64,000 nt of DNA from Eudorina sp. 2006-703-Eu-15 (GCA_003117195.1 BDSI01000045.1:428255-492254); one strand, 5' to 3'; positions 49,201-60,047 are shown, counted from the first letter of the stretch. Notes: generated from the letters alone by a model not told the origin. Numbers and translations are program-made.

Positions 49201-50770
49201 ACAGAACAACAAGTTGGGTGTGTGGTGGGAGGTGGGGGCTGCCCCCGGGGGCCGGGGGCCGTGGAGGGGTGGAGGGGCGGGGAAGGATGCACTTGTCTGC
49301 AGCTTCTTGACACCCAGTTCGAAGCTGCGAGGAGCAAGGTCGGGATCCCGGGACCCTGGACCGAGCAAGGCCAGGCACTGCCGCAGCTAAGCTTGCCGGA
49401 TTGCCACTTGCCTGGCCCATGTACGCGTACATTTACCAGTAGATAGTGGTACGTACTAAGATTCTGGCTTTCGAGGCCGACTGGCCCAGACCCTGATCCA
49501 CCACCCGTCGATCCCCTCAACCTGACCCCCTACCCTTGTACCCAGATACCCTGATACCCGGATACCCAGTATCCTGACCCCGCCTGCCCCGCCTCAACCC
49601 CCTGCCCCCCGCCCCGCCCCCCTTGCCAGGCCTACTGCTCCAGCCTGGTGGACTACCACTTGATCCTGGACCTGGTGCCCTCCCTGGCGCGGGCCTACCT
49701 GCGGGGCCGACTGCCCGTCAGCCTGTCGTACGGCCAGGCGGCCATCCTGCTGGTGATGGGCCTCCAGCAGCGGGAGCTGGCGGCCCTGGAGGAGGGGCTG
49801 GGGCTGCCCGCCAACCAGCTGTTGGCGCTGTTCAACAAGGCCGTGCGGAAGGTGCGCGGCGGGGTGGCTTTTTGGCGGGCAGGGCAGGAGTGCGTGCTGT
49901 GTAGTGAGCGAGAGGGTTGTGTAAAAAGAAAACTGAGCCGTGAGAAGCGAAGTCCAGCGTAACAGGCGAGGTAGGCGACGGAAGTAAATGACACCCGGAA
50001 TACCCGGAATACCCAGAACCTGAGTTACCGAAAACCCATATGGCAGTGAATGGTGATGGCGACGTTGAAGATAAACGCGGACCAGCCGCATCCGCGAGCG
50101 ACCGTTGACTGAGGCCAACTACCTGCCCTTCCTTTCCCCGTCGTATGTCGGATTGCCCCTCCCCGTCTTATGTCGGATCGAAAACACTCCCCGTTTGGCG
50201 TCTTGGCCCCTCCCGCCGTGCCCGAGTTCGTTTCTGGGTTTCTTTTCTCTTTTATCCATTCATTAACCTCCCGCCGTCACCGCTCACCGGTCTCTGCAGA
50301 TGCACGGCTGCCTGAGGGCCGCCAAGGAGGCCGCGGTGGCGCGCACGCTGCCCGCCGTGCGCCCCGCACCCGAGCTGATGCCCCACGCGGTGGGTCTGGA
50401 TGAAGACCTGGACGAGGCGGCGGCGGAGGAGCGCGCCAAGCTGCGGGAGCGCTACCTGCGACCCGAGGACCTGGCGCAGTTCGCCATCCGGGGCGGCGAC
50501 GAGGACATCGCGGCGGCGCTGGGCGGCAAGGCGCCGGCGGCCGGGGGACTGTTGTCCGTCAAGGGCGGGGAAGGCGAGGCGGGCAAAGACGGCGGCGGCG
50601 GCGTTATGTTGTACAAAAAGAAGGGCGGCAAGGGCGGCGGCGGCGGCGGGAAGGAGGAGAAGGCGCCGCGGATCGGCGGCGGCAAGGGCGGGATGAAGAA
50701 GAACAAGTACGGGGCAGCGCCGAGCCAGGGCGGGGAGTCCGGCCGGGGCGGCAAGAAGCAGCGGCAATAG
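39340..50770 (+). CDS. NAT10: RNA cytidine acetyltransferase (NAT10/Kre33 family)
   Basis: The enzyme uses acetyl-CoA and ATP to make N4-acetylcytidine in 18S rRNA and tRNA and aids small-subunit assembly in the nucleolus. Seventeen exons: 39340-39536, 40321-40492, 41037-41195, 41343-41561, 42073-42204, 42593-42706, 43333-43446, 43746-43905, 44444-44600, 45429-45581, 45904-46078, 46824-47017, 47445-47758, 48056-48275, 48971-49118, 49630-49851, 50300-50770. All joints keep phase; 1106 residues against about 1025 in human. It starts MRKKVDARIRTLIENC, as in the family. The helicase part has Walker A RGRGKSAA split across exons 5-6 and DEAAAIPLP in exon 8. The acetyltransferase domain has GRVVRIAVHPELGRAGYGS. 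Exon 13 carries an acidic then basic insertion. The tail is Gly/Lys-rich, fitting nucleolar location. The next TGTAA motif is at 51401. Confidence 0.97.
40841..41015 (+). repeat. Four-copy tandem array of intronic repeat R1 in NAT10 intron 2
   Basis: Four units of about 43-46 bp follow head to tail. Each has the form TTTGAAYATGTCTACCAATT followed by TCCTATACCCCTCCC. The array ends about 20 nt before the acceptor of exon 41037-41195. Units 3 and 4 are nearly identical, which points to recent local amplification. Confidence 0.9.
41996..42042 (+). repeat. Intronic repeat R1, full sense copy in NAT10 intron 4
   Basis: TCTGGCAGCAGCGCAGTTTG is followed by CCTACCAATTTCCTATACCC and a pyrimidine tract leading to the acceptor at 42071-42072. 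Confidence 0.85.
42723..42775 (+). repeat. Intronic repeat R7, copy 1
   Basis: The block GTGTAAAAGAGAACTGAGCC, continuing to GAAGTCCAGC, recurs with few differences at 49918-49960 in NAT10 intron 16. Confidence 0.65.
42817..42863 (-). repeat. Intronic repeat R1, antisense copy in NAT10 intron 6
   Basis: The reverse complement is a full copy: CTCTGTCAGCAGCGCAGTTT followed by GTCTACCAATTTCCTATACC. Partial pieces lie at 42425-42440 (antisense) and 42549-42566 (sense) in the preceding intron. Confidence 0.8.
44168..44248. repeat. Near-perfect 32-bp inverted repeat (hairpin) in NAT10 intron 8
   Basis: Arm 44168-44199 and arm 44217-44248 are inverted copies with one mismatch, around a 17-nt loop. 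The arms contain TAGCGCAACCTCCTTTCAAT. It could be a small inverted-repeat transposon or a structured RNA segment. Confidence 0.9.
44322..44376 (+). repeat. Intronic repeat R3, copy 2
   Basis: It runs from CTGGGTGTGCCCGGGTTCGT to TCTCAATTTAACCCC, close to 13057-13107. It is followed by the pyrimidine tract of NAT10 exon 9. A shortened relative at 50212-50256 precedes the last NAT10 exon. Confidence 0.65.
45086..45126 (+). repeat. Intronic repeat R2, copy 2
   Basis: ATCGGCGATTGTTTCGCGAT, then TTCGCTGTCTTTGTTGACAT, matches the gene-sense strand of 13694-13651 in FGAM synthase. A second, shorter piece follows at about 45146-45166. Confidence 0.65.
46196..46238. repeat. (TCTG)n microsatellite in NAT10 intron 11
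   Basis: About ten TCTG units follow a short TG run. Confidence 0.9.
46685..46748 (+). repeat. Intronic repeat R1, sense copy with AT-rich insertion in NAT10 intron 11
   Basis: CTCTGGCAGCGGCGAT is followed by about 20 AT-rich bases and then ATGTCTACCAATGTCCTATA. It lies about 75 nt before the acceptor of exon 46824-47017. Confidence 0.7.
48691..48717 (+). repeat. Intronic repeat R1, partial copy in NAT10 intron 14
   Basis: Only the 3' half remains: TTTTCTACCAAGTTCCTATA. It is about 250 nt from the acceptor, unlike most sense copies. Confidence 0.5.
49127..49195 (+). repeat. Intronic repeat R4, copy in NAT10 intron 15
   Basis: A block starting GTTTAGGGAAGAGACC and containing CCGACCCAAACCAA resembles 2377-2440 (FGAM synthase pseudogene intron) and, more weakly, 18804-18850 (ARH-like intron 3). 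Confidence 0.55.
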
Positions 50771-52029
50771 CTGCGTTTCGGTTGAGGGCGTTCGGCGATA
50801 GGTAGTACCAATGTTCTTCGTTGCGTTCATGGCACTGTGTGCGCTCTTCCATGTACGGCAACCTGGGGGGTGTATCTGTACGGGAAGGTGGGCGTGCGTG
50901 CGCGACCTGATCAGGCGCGGGGCCGGATGTGACAAGAGTGTTGAGTATAGAAAATGGGAAAGGGCAACGAACAGGAAAGGCGACGGGGGAGGGGGGTGTC
51001 CGTTACATCCAGCTGCCCAGTGGGCATCCGAAGGGGGAAGAGCGCGCAGGGAGCCGAGGGGGGCTTGCAGCTGAGGACGTTCTCAATGTCTCTGTGGGTG
51101 CCGGGGAGGGCAAACCATATGATATAACCCTTGCTGTCCACTCTCGAAACGCGTCGGGGTTTTTCCTTCTATGTGCACGTGGGGAGGGCTTATCTTCAGC
51201 AGGGTGGTTAACACCCGTTGCTTGCAAATGGGTAAGGGCGATCCAGGGTGGGTCGTGGGTGCCTCGGCACAGGGGTGGGTAATGATGCCACTTGGGTCAC
51301 TGTGGTACAGCACCAGGAGGGGCCGTCCTTGGTAGGGAGGGGTTGATGGGATGAGGCGCCTACGAGCTATCTGGCCACGGTCGGGACTGAGGGTCCACCT
51401 TGTAACGGTGACGGTAGAAGGGGATGAGCGGGCGTGGGCCGGGCGCGTGGCCGGTGCAGCATGCACTCCTGGAACTACACCGGCGGCTGCCTGTGGGCCC
51501 CTCCGCTCGTCAGCTAATGCATACGGTGTTTGCACTCCACGATTGCAAACACCTTAGGAGCGTTTGTTAGGTCGCGGGACACGGCCTGCGTGCGGGCTTA
51601 TCGAGTTGGAGCTATCGTACGGGAGGCGCCTGGGTCACCCGACATGTTGCAAATTCATGGAATAAAGCAGGGAACAAGTTTTATATGGTGCCCGCTGCTG
51701 ATCCTGTAAGAGCAGCGCGCGGATACGTTCTGCTTTTGCCGAGTGAATGTCCTACAGCGAAACGGTCCACATAAACGGAGATTAAACGCTAATACAATAA
51801 TACGTTATTAGCAAACATCGTGTTAGTTAGTTGACGCAAGTCAACGTTGCGACTATAAAGCAGGTCCGGCAGGACCGAACAAACAAAAGCGCAGAACAAT
51901 CTGCACGATAAGGACTTCAAATTGATGCAAACAATACTTAAGAATAGCATCATTTCAAGGAATATGTTCGTGTTCTTCTGCGGCGGACCGGAAGGCACAT
52001 AATTCAGGTCCGCCTTCGGTTGGTTGGTT
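50771..52029. other. 3' flank of NAT10; no further gene
   Basis: Candidate TGTAA polyadenylation motifs occur at 51401 and 51705. A 39-bp block at 51376-51415 around the first one resembles 58797-58833. No reading frame of note is present. Confidence 0.5.
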
Positions 52030-52739
52030 GGTTGTTACATGTTGTACAGGCCTTACGGCTATAAACATGTGTTCCCCCACAACGGTCATCCGTCAAAGGG
52101 CGCACAAAAGATCAAAAGAACAAAAGGTAGCTGAGTCTCTCATCTCTGCAGCTTTTCCTTCCGCAACTTTTGCACCTGATATAAGAAATGACCAAGCTTG
52201 CACTGGTCAAACAAAAACATGATTCCGAACATATCCGAGTCATCAGGGAGATCCACCGCTCGGCGTAGCGGTTCGTAGACCGGACATTCAATTAGCACGT
52301 GTACCGTAGTGCCTTTAATTTTTGGTGACTCTTGAATTGGGAGGCCCCGGAAAGAACGCTTGAAATTTTGCACTGTTCCAAGCATTTGGTGACGAATCCA
52401 GGATCAAATTGCAAGTTGGTTACCAATTTTGGTGAAGCCCGCACGGCTTGCCCGTCGTACTGTCTGTTTCGGAATAATCCCATTGCCGCATGACACACGT
52501 GCCGTCCGAGGCCCGAAACCCACACTTAAGCAGAGCAAATTACCAGCACCGATACTACCATCGGGTAGAACTAATTCGCCGCCTTAAAGTGACTAATGAT
52601 TAGTGTTAGCACGCACCCAGCGCGTCCTCATCTGTTCCAGCACGTCCTCATCTGTTCCGTACACGATCTGTTCCGTTCACGAGCGCTGACCAAACACAAA
52701 TCCACTTAAGTGGCCAGCCTTTTCAGAGGTTCATCCGCG

Positions 52740-53836
52740 CTGGTGCCCGCCGCTGGCGGCGGGCACCGGCAAGCGCGGCCAGATGCGTCATCACCACCTC
52801 CTCCCCCTCCTCGCCCTCCTCCTCCTCCTCCCCATCCTCCGAGGGCATGTCGGTGTCAGCCCCGCTGCCCGACTCGCTCTCCTCGACTGCCAGGACCCGG
52901 CCCCGCCCCGTCCGCCACGCCCACCCTGTCCGCCACCCCGGCCCCCTCCTATGCCGCGCCCGCCTGCTGGCTGGCGACCCCCGCGCCCGCGCCCACGGCC
53001 ACGCCCACGGCCGCGCGGCGCCTGCTGCGCTGCTGTCTCCTCCTCCTCGTCCTCCTCCTCGTCCTCCTCCTCCGCATCTGACCCGCAGGGCTGCAGCTTG
53101 GATGTGCAGTTCGCCGGCACGTACTTGAGCACGACGCCAGGCAACTTGGCCTTCAGGAAGTCCTGCGGACGACCATGAGGGGAAGTGGGGATGACACGGG
53201 ATCGGATACATCCCAATTTTAGTGACAGAGCGAAACCCCAAAAATTTTTCCCGGGGGCTGCGCCCCCCGAACCCCCCCATTGCGAACATATTTACATAAA
53301 CCTCTCTCTTCCTTCTTCTTCTCCCCTTCTCCCCCTCTTCCCCCCCTTCTCCCTCTCTTCCCCCCTTTCTCCCCCTCTTTCCCCCCTCCCCTTCACCCGG
53401 TCCTCCCCATGGCCCCTACCGCATGAAGGCGTGAGACACCCTCCCCAATTTTAGTGACAGAGCGAAACCCCAAAAATTTTTCCCGGGGGGCTGCGCCCCC
53501 CGGACCCCCCAAGTGCGAACATATTTACATAAACCTCTCTCTTCCTTCTTCTTCCCTTTCTTTCCCCCTCCCTTTTTCCCCCTCCCCTTTCCCCCCCTCT
53601 CTTCTTCCCCCTCTCTTTCTCCTTCTCCTCTCTTCCCTTCTCCTCCCTCCCCCCCTCCCTCCGACCCCCCCGTCTGCAGCAGCGTTGGCGCGCTCGACTG
53701 CCGCTGCATGCTCCGTCTCCGCACGTTGCTGCTGCTGCTCTATGACCTCAGGCAACTTTGGCACGAACTGCAACAAATTTGACTGCTTCAATTTGTTCAG
53801 CTTTGGACGCTTTTGCACCCCGCCCGATGGATTCAT
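52740..53836 (-). pseudogene. Remnant transposase gene inside the TIR element
   Basis: A minus-strand start ATG at 53836 gives MNPSGGVQKRPKLNKLKQ, a basic N-terminus. A downstream block, entered at a good acceptor near 53165, reads DFLKAKLPGVVLKYVPANC then TSKLQPCG. VPANCTSKLQP resembles the segment between catalytic Asp and the C-terminus of DDE_1 (pogo/Tigger-like) transposases. It is followed by an acidic tract and an RGRG/GGRGG-rich tail. The middle of the protein, with the first catalytic residues, is missing. The element is therefore an internally deleted copy. The assignment rests on one motif. Confidence 0.5.
53211..53555. repeat. Two direct repeats of about 105 bp
   Basis: 53211-53318 and 53445-53552 are nearly identical; both begin CCCAATTTTAGTGACAGAGC and end in the same CT-rich stretch. 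They lie 234 bp apart inside the TIR element, consistent with duplication of an intron of the transposase gene. Confidence 0.85.
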
Positions 53837-54627
53837 TGCTTCTCATTTCATGGCAGCGTCACAATACAAATGAGATACAGACCGAATTTTGCTGTTTCAA
53901 CCTGGCTTAGCGCGAAAATTTGCCGTGGTCCGTACAATTGGGGACGACTCCCTCAAAAACGTCCAGGGTTATTACGCCTGACACAACATTGGGGACAGTA
54001 TCCCAATTGCGTGTCACCAAAAATTAAAGGCACTACGGTAGCTCGTCCTCTACCGCTCCACTATTGCAAACCCGGCACGTCCGTGTACTGCGCGGCGTGC
54101 GCCCGGGCCCCCGTGCTAACCGCGATACCTCCAGATCCCAACGGCCAAGCCGGAATCGCATTAGCGCCGTGTGATGCTTTCTCGGCATATCAGACGTCAT
54201 ATGCTCCAGCTTTCGCTTGTGATCGATCGGTGTGTACGCAAGGCCCATCCAGTTCAGGTACCGACATGCTGTCACGCCCGGCCCCTGCACTCCAGCCCTA
54301 TCGGTGTACTCCGGGAAGCCCCTGGGATCCTGATCCAGGCAATCAGCAGACCAATCGCAGAGCAGTCTGCGCCGAAATTCTAAGAGCAAATCTCCAAAAG
54401 GGATATCTAGCGCGACAATGGCCTTTGCCTTGGCCTCCGCACCGAGCGCCTCCTCCACATGCGCCTTCGGTCCGCCGGTCGTACAATCCGGGTCCGCCGG
54501 ACCCTGTTTATGGCCTACATATCATCTACGGCTCACTGCGCCAAAGTGATCGCAACGTTGCCAGGATTTACACCACTGGAAAGCTATGAAAATTGGACTC
54601 TCATATGCCAGGCAACATTAAATATAT

Positions 54628-57295
54628 ATGAGAATGCGTAATGTTCGTATCACCGTAGAAGATGTCCTTCACGAGCTCAGCGTCCCCGCGCAAGAGTTCC
54701 TGGTGGACCAGCTGCGCGACTGTGTTGGCCTCAACAACTGCCGCCTCGTCAGCAAGGCGTTCCGCAACCTCATCCGCGGCTGCGTTCGCCAGATCACGCT
54801 GGAGCTGCAGCCCGTTCACAAGCAGCTCCTGGAGGCCGGCCACCTCCCACCCGCGCTGCCCCGCTGCCGCACGCTGGCGATCAAGCTGCACCCCGTGCGT
54901 CGTTGGAGCTCGGAGACATACTGCGCCTTGCTGATGCTGGTCGCTCGAAGGCTGCCTGGGAGGCAAATCACCTCACTGTCATTGACCTACTCGTCAGGCC
55001 CCGACTTTGCAGCCGCAGCGGTGCTCGCTTGCCTCCCACGGCTCCGGGAAGTCCATCTGACACACAATTTCACATGGCAAGGCGAGCAACTGCAGCTCGA
55101 GGTACTGTACGACACGCTGGCGGACCTGCCGTTCCTGGAATCACTGACCGTGCCCGGCCTGGAGTTCATCAAGCGCCTGGACTCGCCGCCGCCGGCCGCT
55201 TCAGCTGCAGCGCTGCGGGCCAGCTCCCCACACTCCCATGCCGGTGCCGGCGCCGGCGGCGATGCTCCCGGCACCACATCTTTCCGCAACCTCAAACGCC
55301 TGAGTGTTCACGGCTTCAGCTCCTGCCCGCTGTCCGAGGATATGGCGCTCAGGCTGTCACACCTGTCGCAGCTCGTGAAGCTGGAGGTGCACTGCGGAAA
55401 CATGTCCGTCTTGCCGTTGCTGCTGGCCCACGTGCCGCCCCGCCTGGAAGAGCTGGTGCTGCCGCAGTGCACGCTGACCCTCCATTCTGGAACCATCATG
55501 GCGGTGCACGTCGATCATTTGTGCTACAGTAACTTCGACGAGCCGTGCTTTGCCGACCTCCTCCGCTGCAGCGCCTTGGGGCGCCGCCTCAGCGAGTTCA
55601 CCATTCGTCAAATATTCATGGATGAGTATCCTTTCATCGGTCCCGTAGCCGGGGCCGATGCGCTGGCTGAGTTGCTGCGTCGCAGCGACGTAGTGGGTGT
55701 GCAGCGCGTCAACATCTACGGGGACACGACGGAGGAAGCACTTCTAGATGCCCTGCAGGTGCTGGGCGCCTGGCCCGACAGGTTTGAATTTATGCTATAC
55801 CGAAACTGCGAAGATGTGGATTTCTTTGCGCTCGAGGTGCCCTGGCGCGGCCGGCGCATCACGCCGGGGCTGTTGTCGCCAGCTCCGCTGCCGCCGCTGG
55901 CACTGCCGTCGCAGCCACCGCCGCGGCAGCGGCAGGCGACGGTGGCAGACGTTGGCGAGCAGCTGCCGCCAGCCCGCGAGGCAGCGGCGTCCTCAATGCC
56001 GCCACCCGCCGCACCAACAGTACTGCAGCAGCAGCAGAATCAACCTCATGAAGGACCCGGCGAACAGCTGGGAATGGGGGCCGCTGAGAGCGCGGGACGG
56101 AAGTGCGTGGAGAGGGACGAGCAGGATGAAGACAACTTCGAGGAGTCCGCCTACATGCACGTGCTGGTATCGCGCTTCCTTGACGCTGCCTGGTCGGAGG
56201 GCGCCGGCACGGACCACGCGGCGTGTTCCAGCCGTGGGACCAGCAGCGACGCGGCCGGGGCCCACCCTGGGAGGAGCGACGGCAGCGGCAGCAGCAACGC
56301 CCGCACTAGCGAGTGGACAGACGGCGTCCCTATACCCTCAGCTGTGCTGCTCCGCGGCTCTCACGTCGCGAGCCTGATTTCGGAGCCCGATGCTTTAGGC
56401 TCCTGGCTCGAAGGAGTTTGGGATATGGCGGGGCTGTGGGACGAGGACGGTCCAGAGGGGGATAGGTACAGCAGCTACCTGGCGTTTCCGGACGAGGGCG
56501 TCGTGCTGGTGGCCTTCACACGTCCGCGGGTGGCCGCAGCATTCGCGGCTGCGGCGCTCAAACCGCCATCGCCGCAGGCCCCGGGCTCTGTCCAAGCGGT
56601 GCACATCCCCGCGGTCAAGCCCGAGGGCGGTGCCCGCCCCCGTGACGTAGAATGCGCCGTTGACGTCCTGGTCAGCGTGTTGGAGCCGGTGGGTGGGGCT
56701 GAGTGGGCGGTGGGTGACTCGCTCCTGATGCAGTTGATGACGATGGCCTCAGCAGTTTCTCGAATCGTTGAGGGCCGGGTATAGGGGGGTCCGATCAGCG
56801 TTGGGTGGCCGAGGCTCTGTTAGGATTTGCTAGGTTCCACGTACATGCACCAAACATGAGAGAATGGAACGGGTTGCTTTGCACCGAATGAGTTTGCTTG
56901 TATTACAGCGGATCCGACAGCGAGGTATCGTTGTGACGCACTTAGCCGCCGTCAAATGGCTTTTGTGCGGGCGGTTGTGCGCATGTTCCAGGACTTCCTT
57001 GTTCCCAGCCGCCTGCCCTCGCAGCCCTTTTGCTCGCCGGCACGCCGAGCGGACCCATCAACCGCCGCACCTGTCGGCCATTTCCTGTCCGCCGCAGGAA
57101 TACGAACGGCTGTGGGCGCAGCTCTGCGGGGAGGTCAAGGCGGCTGCCGCGGGGGCCGGCGCCAGCGCGGGCAGCAGTGACGGCGGAAGCGGCGGCATTG
57201 ACGACCGCCTTGCTGTGGCGGCGCTGCTGCGTATGGTTAGCCTGGCCGTTTGCCTACAGGACCTGATTAAGAACGAGAAGAATTTGAATTGCTGA
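54628..57295 (+). CDS. F-box-like protein with leucine-rich repeat region
   Basis: Exon 1 is 54628-56778 and a likely exon 2 is 57098-57295 (donor GTATAG, acceptor CCGCAG, phase 0), giving 782 residues. Without splicing the protein would stop at 56784 after 718 residues. The N-terminus has an F-box-like stretch ending LNNCRLVSKAFRNLI (about 30-50). Leucine-rich segments follow (LPRLREVHLTHNF, LPFLESLTVPGLEF, LSQLVKLEVHC, PPRLEELVLPQCTL). The second half is Pro/Ala/Ser-rich, then a compact C-terminal part. Such proteins usually choose targets for SCF ubiquitin ligases; here that is inference from motif shape. A TGTAA motif at 57329 is 34 bp past the second stop, which supports the two-exon model. 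The start abuts the LINE remnant. Confidence 0.65.
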
Positions 57296-60000
57296 TCTCG
57301 GTACAGCTGTGCCTTGCGCCACACGGAGTGTAAGTATGGTGAGTGTTTTGGTAGGCAAGGCAAGCGCGCGGGACATGCCAGGGGCATAGCTAAACCTACC
57401 CGGGAAGTGCCCGTATGGCACACAAGTGCCTCTGCCCGAGCCGGTAATAGCATAACACGATTGGCGAGATGCACAGTAAGAGGCAGAGGGCGAACGACGA
57501 GCCGTGTAGGTGGGCGGATGCCGTCGCGTCTCGTCTGCCAACCGGGTGCGGGCCCTCTGCCCCCCAGGGCCACTCAGACACACGCCACTGTGTGCGCGAC
57601 GCGCGTGACGCTGATCGGAGCCGACCCACCTGCGAGCGAAACGCCTATGGTCAGCTTGCCGCCGCCGACCATTAGTAAATGCTAGACACGATATAACGAA
57701 TGCGAGCCCAAAACGTGCGTGTGTGTATGGATGTATGGTATATTCGTCGGCGGCAAGGCACACACACGACAGGGGCCTGGGCGGTTATGGGTGGTTTTTG
57801 TTCAACACATGAGAGGGGCATACGGTAGTAGCGCCAGTAGCGTTCGTGGTCGGGCGCGTGGTGCGTTCTAGCTTATGAATGAGCGGATCTCACAAATGAA
57901 CGACGTTGTACCGTCTACACACATGGCCGTGCTGTCGGTGTGTTGCCGGGGGCTGTGCTGCTGTTGGCAGGGTGCTGCTTTCAGGCGTTAGTTGGGGCCA
58001 GCCAGGATGAGGAGGACACGGGAGCAGGTGGTATAGGCGCTTGGGACCCCTCTGTCTGTACAGCGTGGAGCACCCAGCCATCTCTAGGGACCCCGAGCAC
58101 GTGCCGACGAACGCTCTGGTATTGAACTATTGGTAGGCCGCCGGGAAGCTGAGTGGTATCGGGGTGGGAAGCTCTGAGAAGATGGATTCAACAAAGCCCG
58201 CCGTTCGATCCATCTATCCAGCGTTCTCAGCAGATCTATCTTGAGTGCAAGCAAGATCCACCTATATGTGCCGTACACAGGAGACGAAAAAACGAGCGAC
58301 GTGTCCCAACGAAACAACTGTCCTCCGTATTCGTACAACATAACCAAGTCAGTGTGAACCCACCTGGCAAGGCGACGACAATTAAGCACGACTAATGGAT
58401 TGGAGCCGCTCGCGAAGACTGGTTGCAAACAGCAGATGGCCGAGCATGTGCGCGCCCGCGCGTCAATCTGCCGCCAGCAAAGAGTTCGAACCAATCAGCA
58501 TGGGCGCGAAGTGTGTCACGAAGAACCAAGCGCGTCGCACATGCAGTCTATATGGCCGTGCCGGCCGGGGATCGATGGCTACCGGCGAATCGTTCGGTGT
58601 ATTGGCGCATGTGACACGTGCAAGCCAGGATACGGCACCGGCCGTACGACATCTATGTACGAATGACAGCTATCTGAGAGACAAGCAACCGCATCAGTGC
58701 TCAACGCCCTTCCCGCACCGTGACGTGATTCATCAGGAACATTGTCGTCGACAAGACCCACGATTCCTAGATAGTACGGCAATGTACGTTGGAACACACG
58801 GTCGGGACTCGGGTCCAACTTGTAACGGTTACAGCAATGTACGCCCGGCGCACACGATTGTTATTACTAAGGATGTTACAGCGGACCCCGCGGGTCATCG
58901 GTGACAGCCCACGGCGACAGCCGAGGCTTCCTCACCATACACTGCCTAAACGAACTAGCGCCACCATGGCGCTCCGGACAGGATCCACAAGTGCACCGAA
59001 ACACTCGCCGGGCCCACACTACCAGGGAACCACCCCGTTCCTGAGAACCAACCATGGCAAGGGATAAAGACCGCTCAGGGGGAGTTAGCCACCAGGGCGC
59101 CCCTATTAGCGAACCACCACCCCAACCAAGGCGGGGTCACTTCTCCAGCGGTGGCCCGTAGTCTTGGAGGGCCACGGGGGCTCGCGAGTCACCATCAGGG
59201 GCCTGCCCGTACGGTCCCACCGGGCCGAAAAAACCGCCCACCCCTAGCGATAGCTCCACTGGGCGTCAGTGCCCTGTCCACCCGCGGCCCACTACGACAG
59301 AACCCCTACAGGGCTTCGGTTGAGGATCCTGGCCTGACGGAACCGGGCCACGGCACAGAAGACGACCGTCCTGCACCTTCAAGATGGGGTGTGTAGCCCC
59401 CACCGCCGCTGACCACCCTTTCACTGGGACTCCCAGCTCCGCGAAGTCGTAGAGCCGGCTCCAGAAGTCCGCCACTGCCCGCCGGGCGGCTAGCCCTTCA
59501 GCATCCATTGATGGCCTAGGGGTCCCGTCCGCGGTCCTGGACCTGTCGGCCCCCAGGGATCGCCTGCGTCCCGATATTGGAGACCGGATCTCCGGCACCT
59601 GACACGCCCGCTGGCTTCGTTGAACACTATCCTCGTGTCCTTAACTTGCACACCCAAATCGCATCAAAATTTTCAATTGATGATGAAAAGTTCCCAATTG
59701 ATTACGTTGGTGTTCGGAGGATCGTTGAAGCCGCGCATGGATGCTGCTGCTACTGCTGCAGTGGCTACAGTGCACGCATGGCGCGCATGCAGGATCCCGT
59801 ACCCCACTTTGCCGTTCGCACCGTGGTGCGCCGCGGATTCCTATCCTCTGCCAACCTCGGGTGTACAAGCCCATACCGTATGCCCATTTAGCTACCACCA
59901 GAAGCGTTTGGGTGCAGCCCGCGTAATGATGCCCAAGCAAGTGGCCCACGCAGCAGCAATGCGTGAACGTGCCATCGCCAGCTTGCCATCGTACATAGCT
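57296..60000. other. No convincing gene; repeat fragments
   Basis: Short frames exist on both strands without recognisable motifs. Fragments shared with other parts of the window are R6 (58797-58833) and R5 (58868-58909). The stretch 58950-59620 is GC-rich, repeat-like and may be part of a larger transposon whose limits are not visible. Confidence 0.45.
58868..58909 (+). repeat. Repeat R5, copy 2
   Basis: Nearly identical to 9449-9490 (core GATGTTACAGCGGACCCCGC through GGTCATCGGTGACAGCC). This copy has a second CGACAGCC word directly after it. Confidence 0.8.
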
Positions 60001-60047
60001 CATAGCTCATAATGTACGACGCTCCCCGGGCGCGGCCCCGGCACCCG

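Larger units (their letters stand above)
52304..54038 (-). mobile_element. 1735-bp TIR DNA transposon inserted in the LINE
   Basis: The ends are perfect 26-bp inverted repeats (CCGTAGTGCCTTTAATTTTT inward from 52304; complement ending at 54038), and further homology continues past them to an AATTGGGA word. TA lies directly outside on each side (52302-52303 and 54039-54040). Removing the element and one TA rejoins the LINE reading frame exactly. Ends, TA flanks and the transposase remnants fit the pogo/Tc1-mariner group. Confidence 0.88.
52030..54600 (-). mobile_element. 5'-truncated LINE retrotransposon, 3' end of ORF2, interrupted
   Basis: On the minus strand, 54458-54041 reads as the C-terminal part of a LINE ORF2 and includes TCRVCNSGAVEDEL. 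The protein continues after the inserted element at 52301-52140 with HVLIECPVYEPLRR and ends LRKEKLQR-stop. Together they give the Cys-x2-Cys...His-x5-Cys motif typical of the region behind the LINE reverse transcriptase. The reverse transcriptase itself is missing, so the copy is 5'-truncated and dead. About 110 bp of possible 3' UTR, ending near a (TTGG)n run at about 52018-52032, follow. The left and right limits are approximate. Confidence 0.75.

Noticed and set aside
59151..59600. Frames on both strands in GC-rich sequence
   Set aside because: No domain seen; likely repeat DNA, but element ends could not be found, so no mobile element is called.
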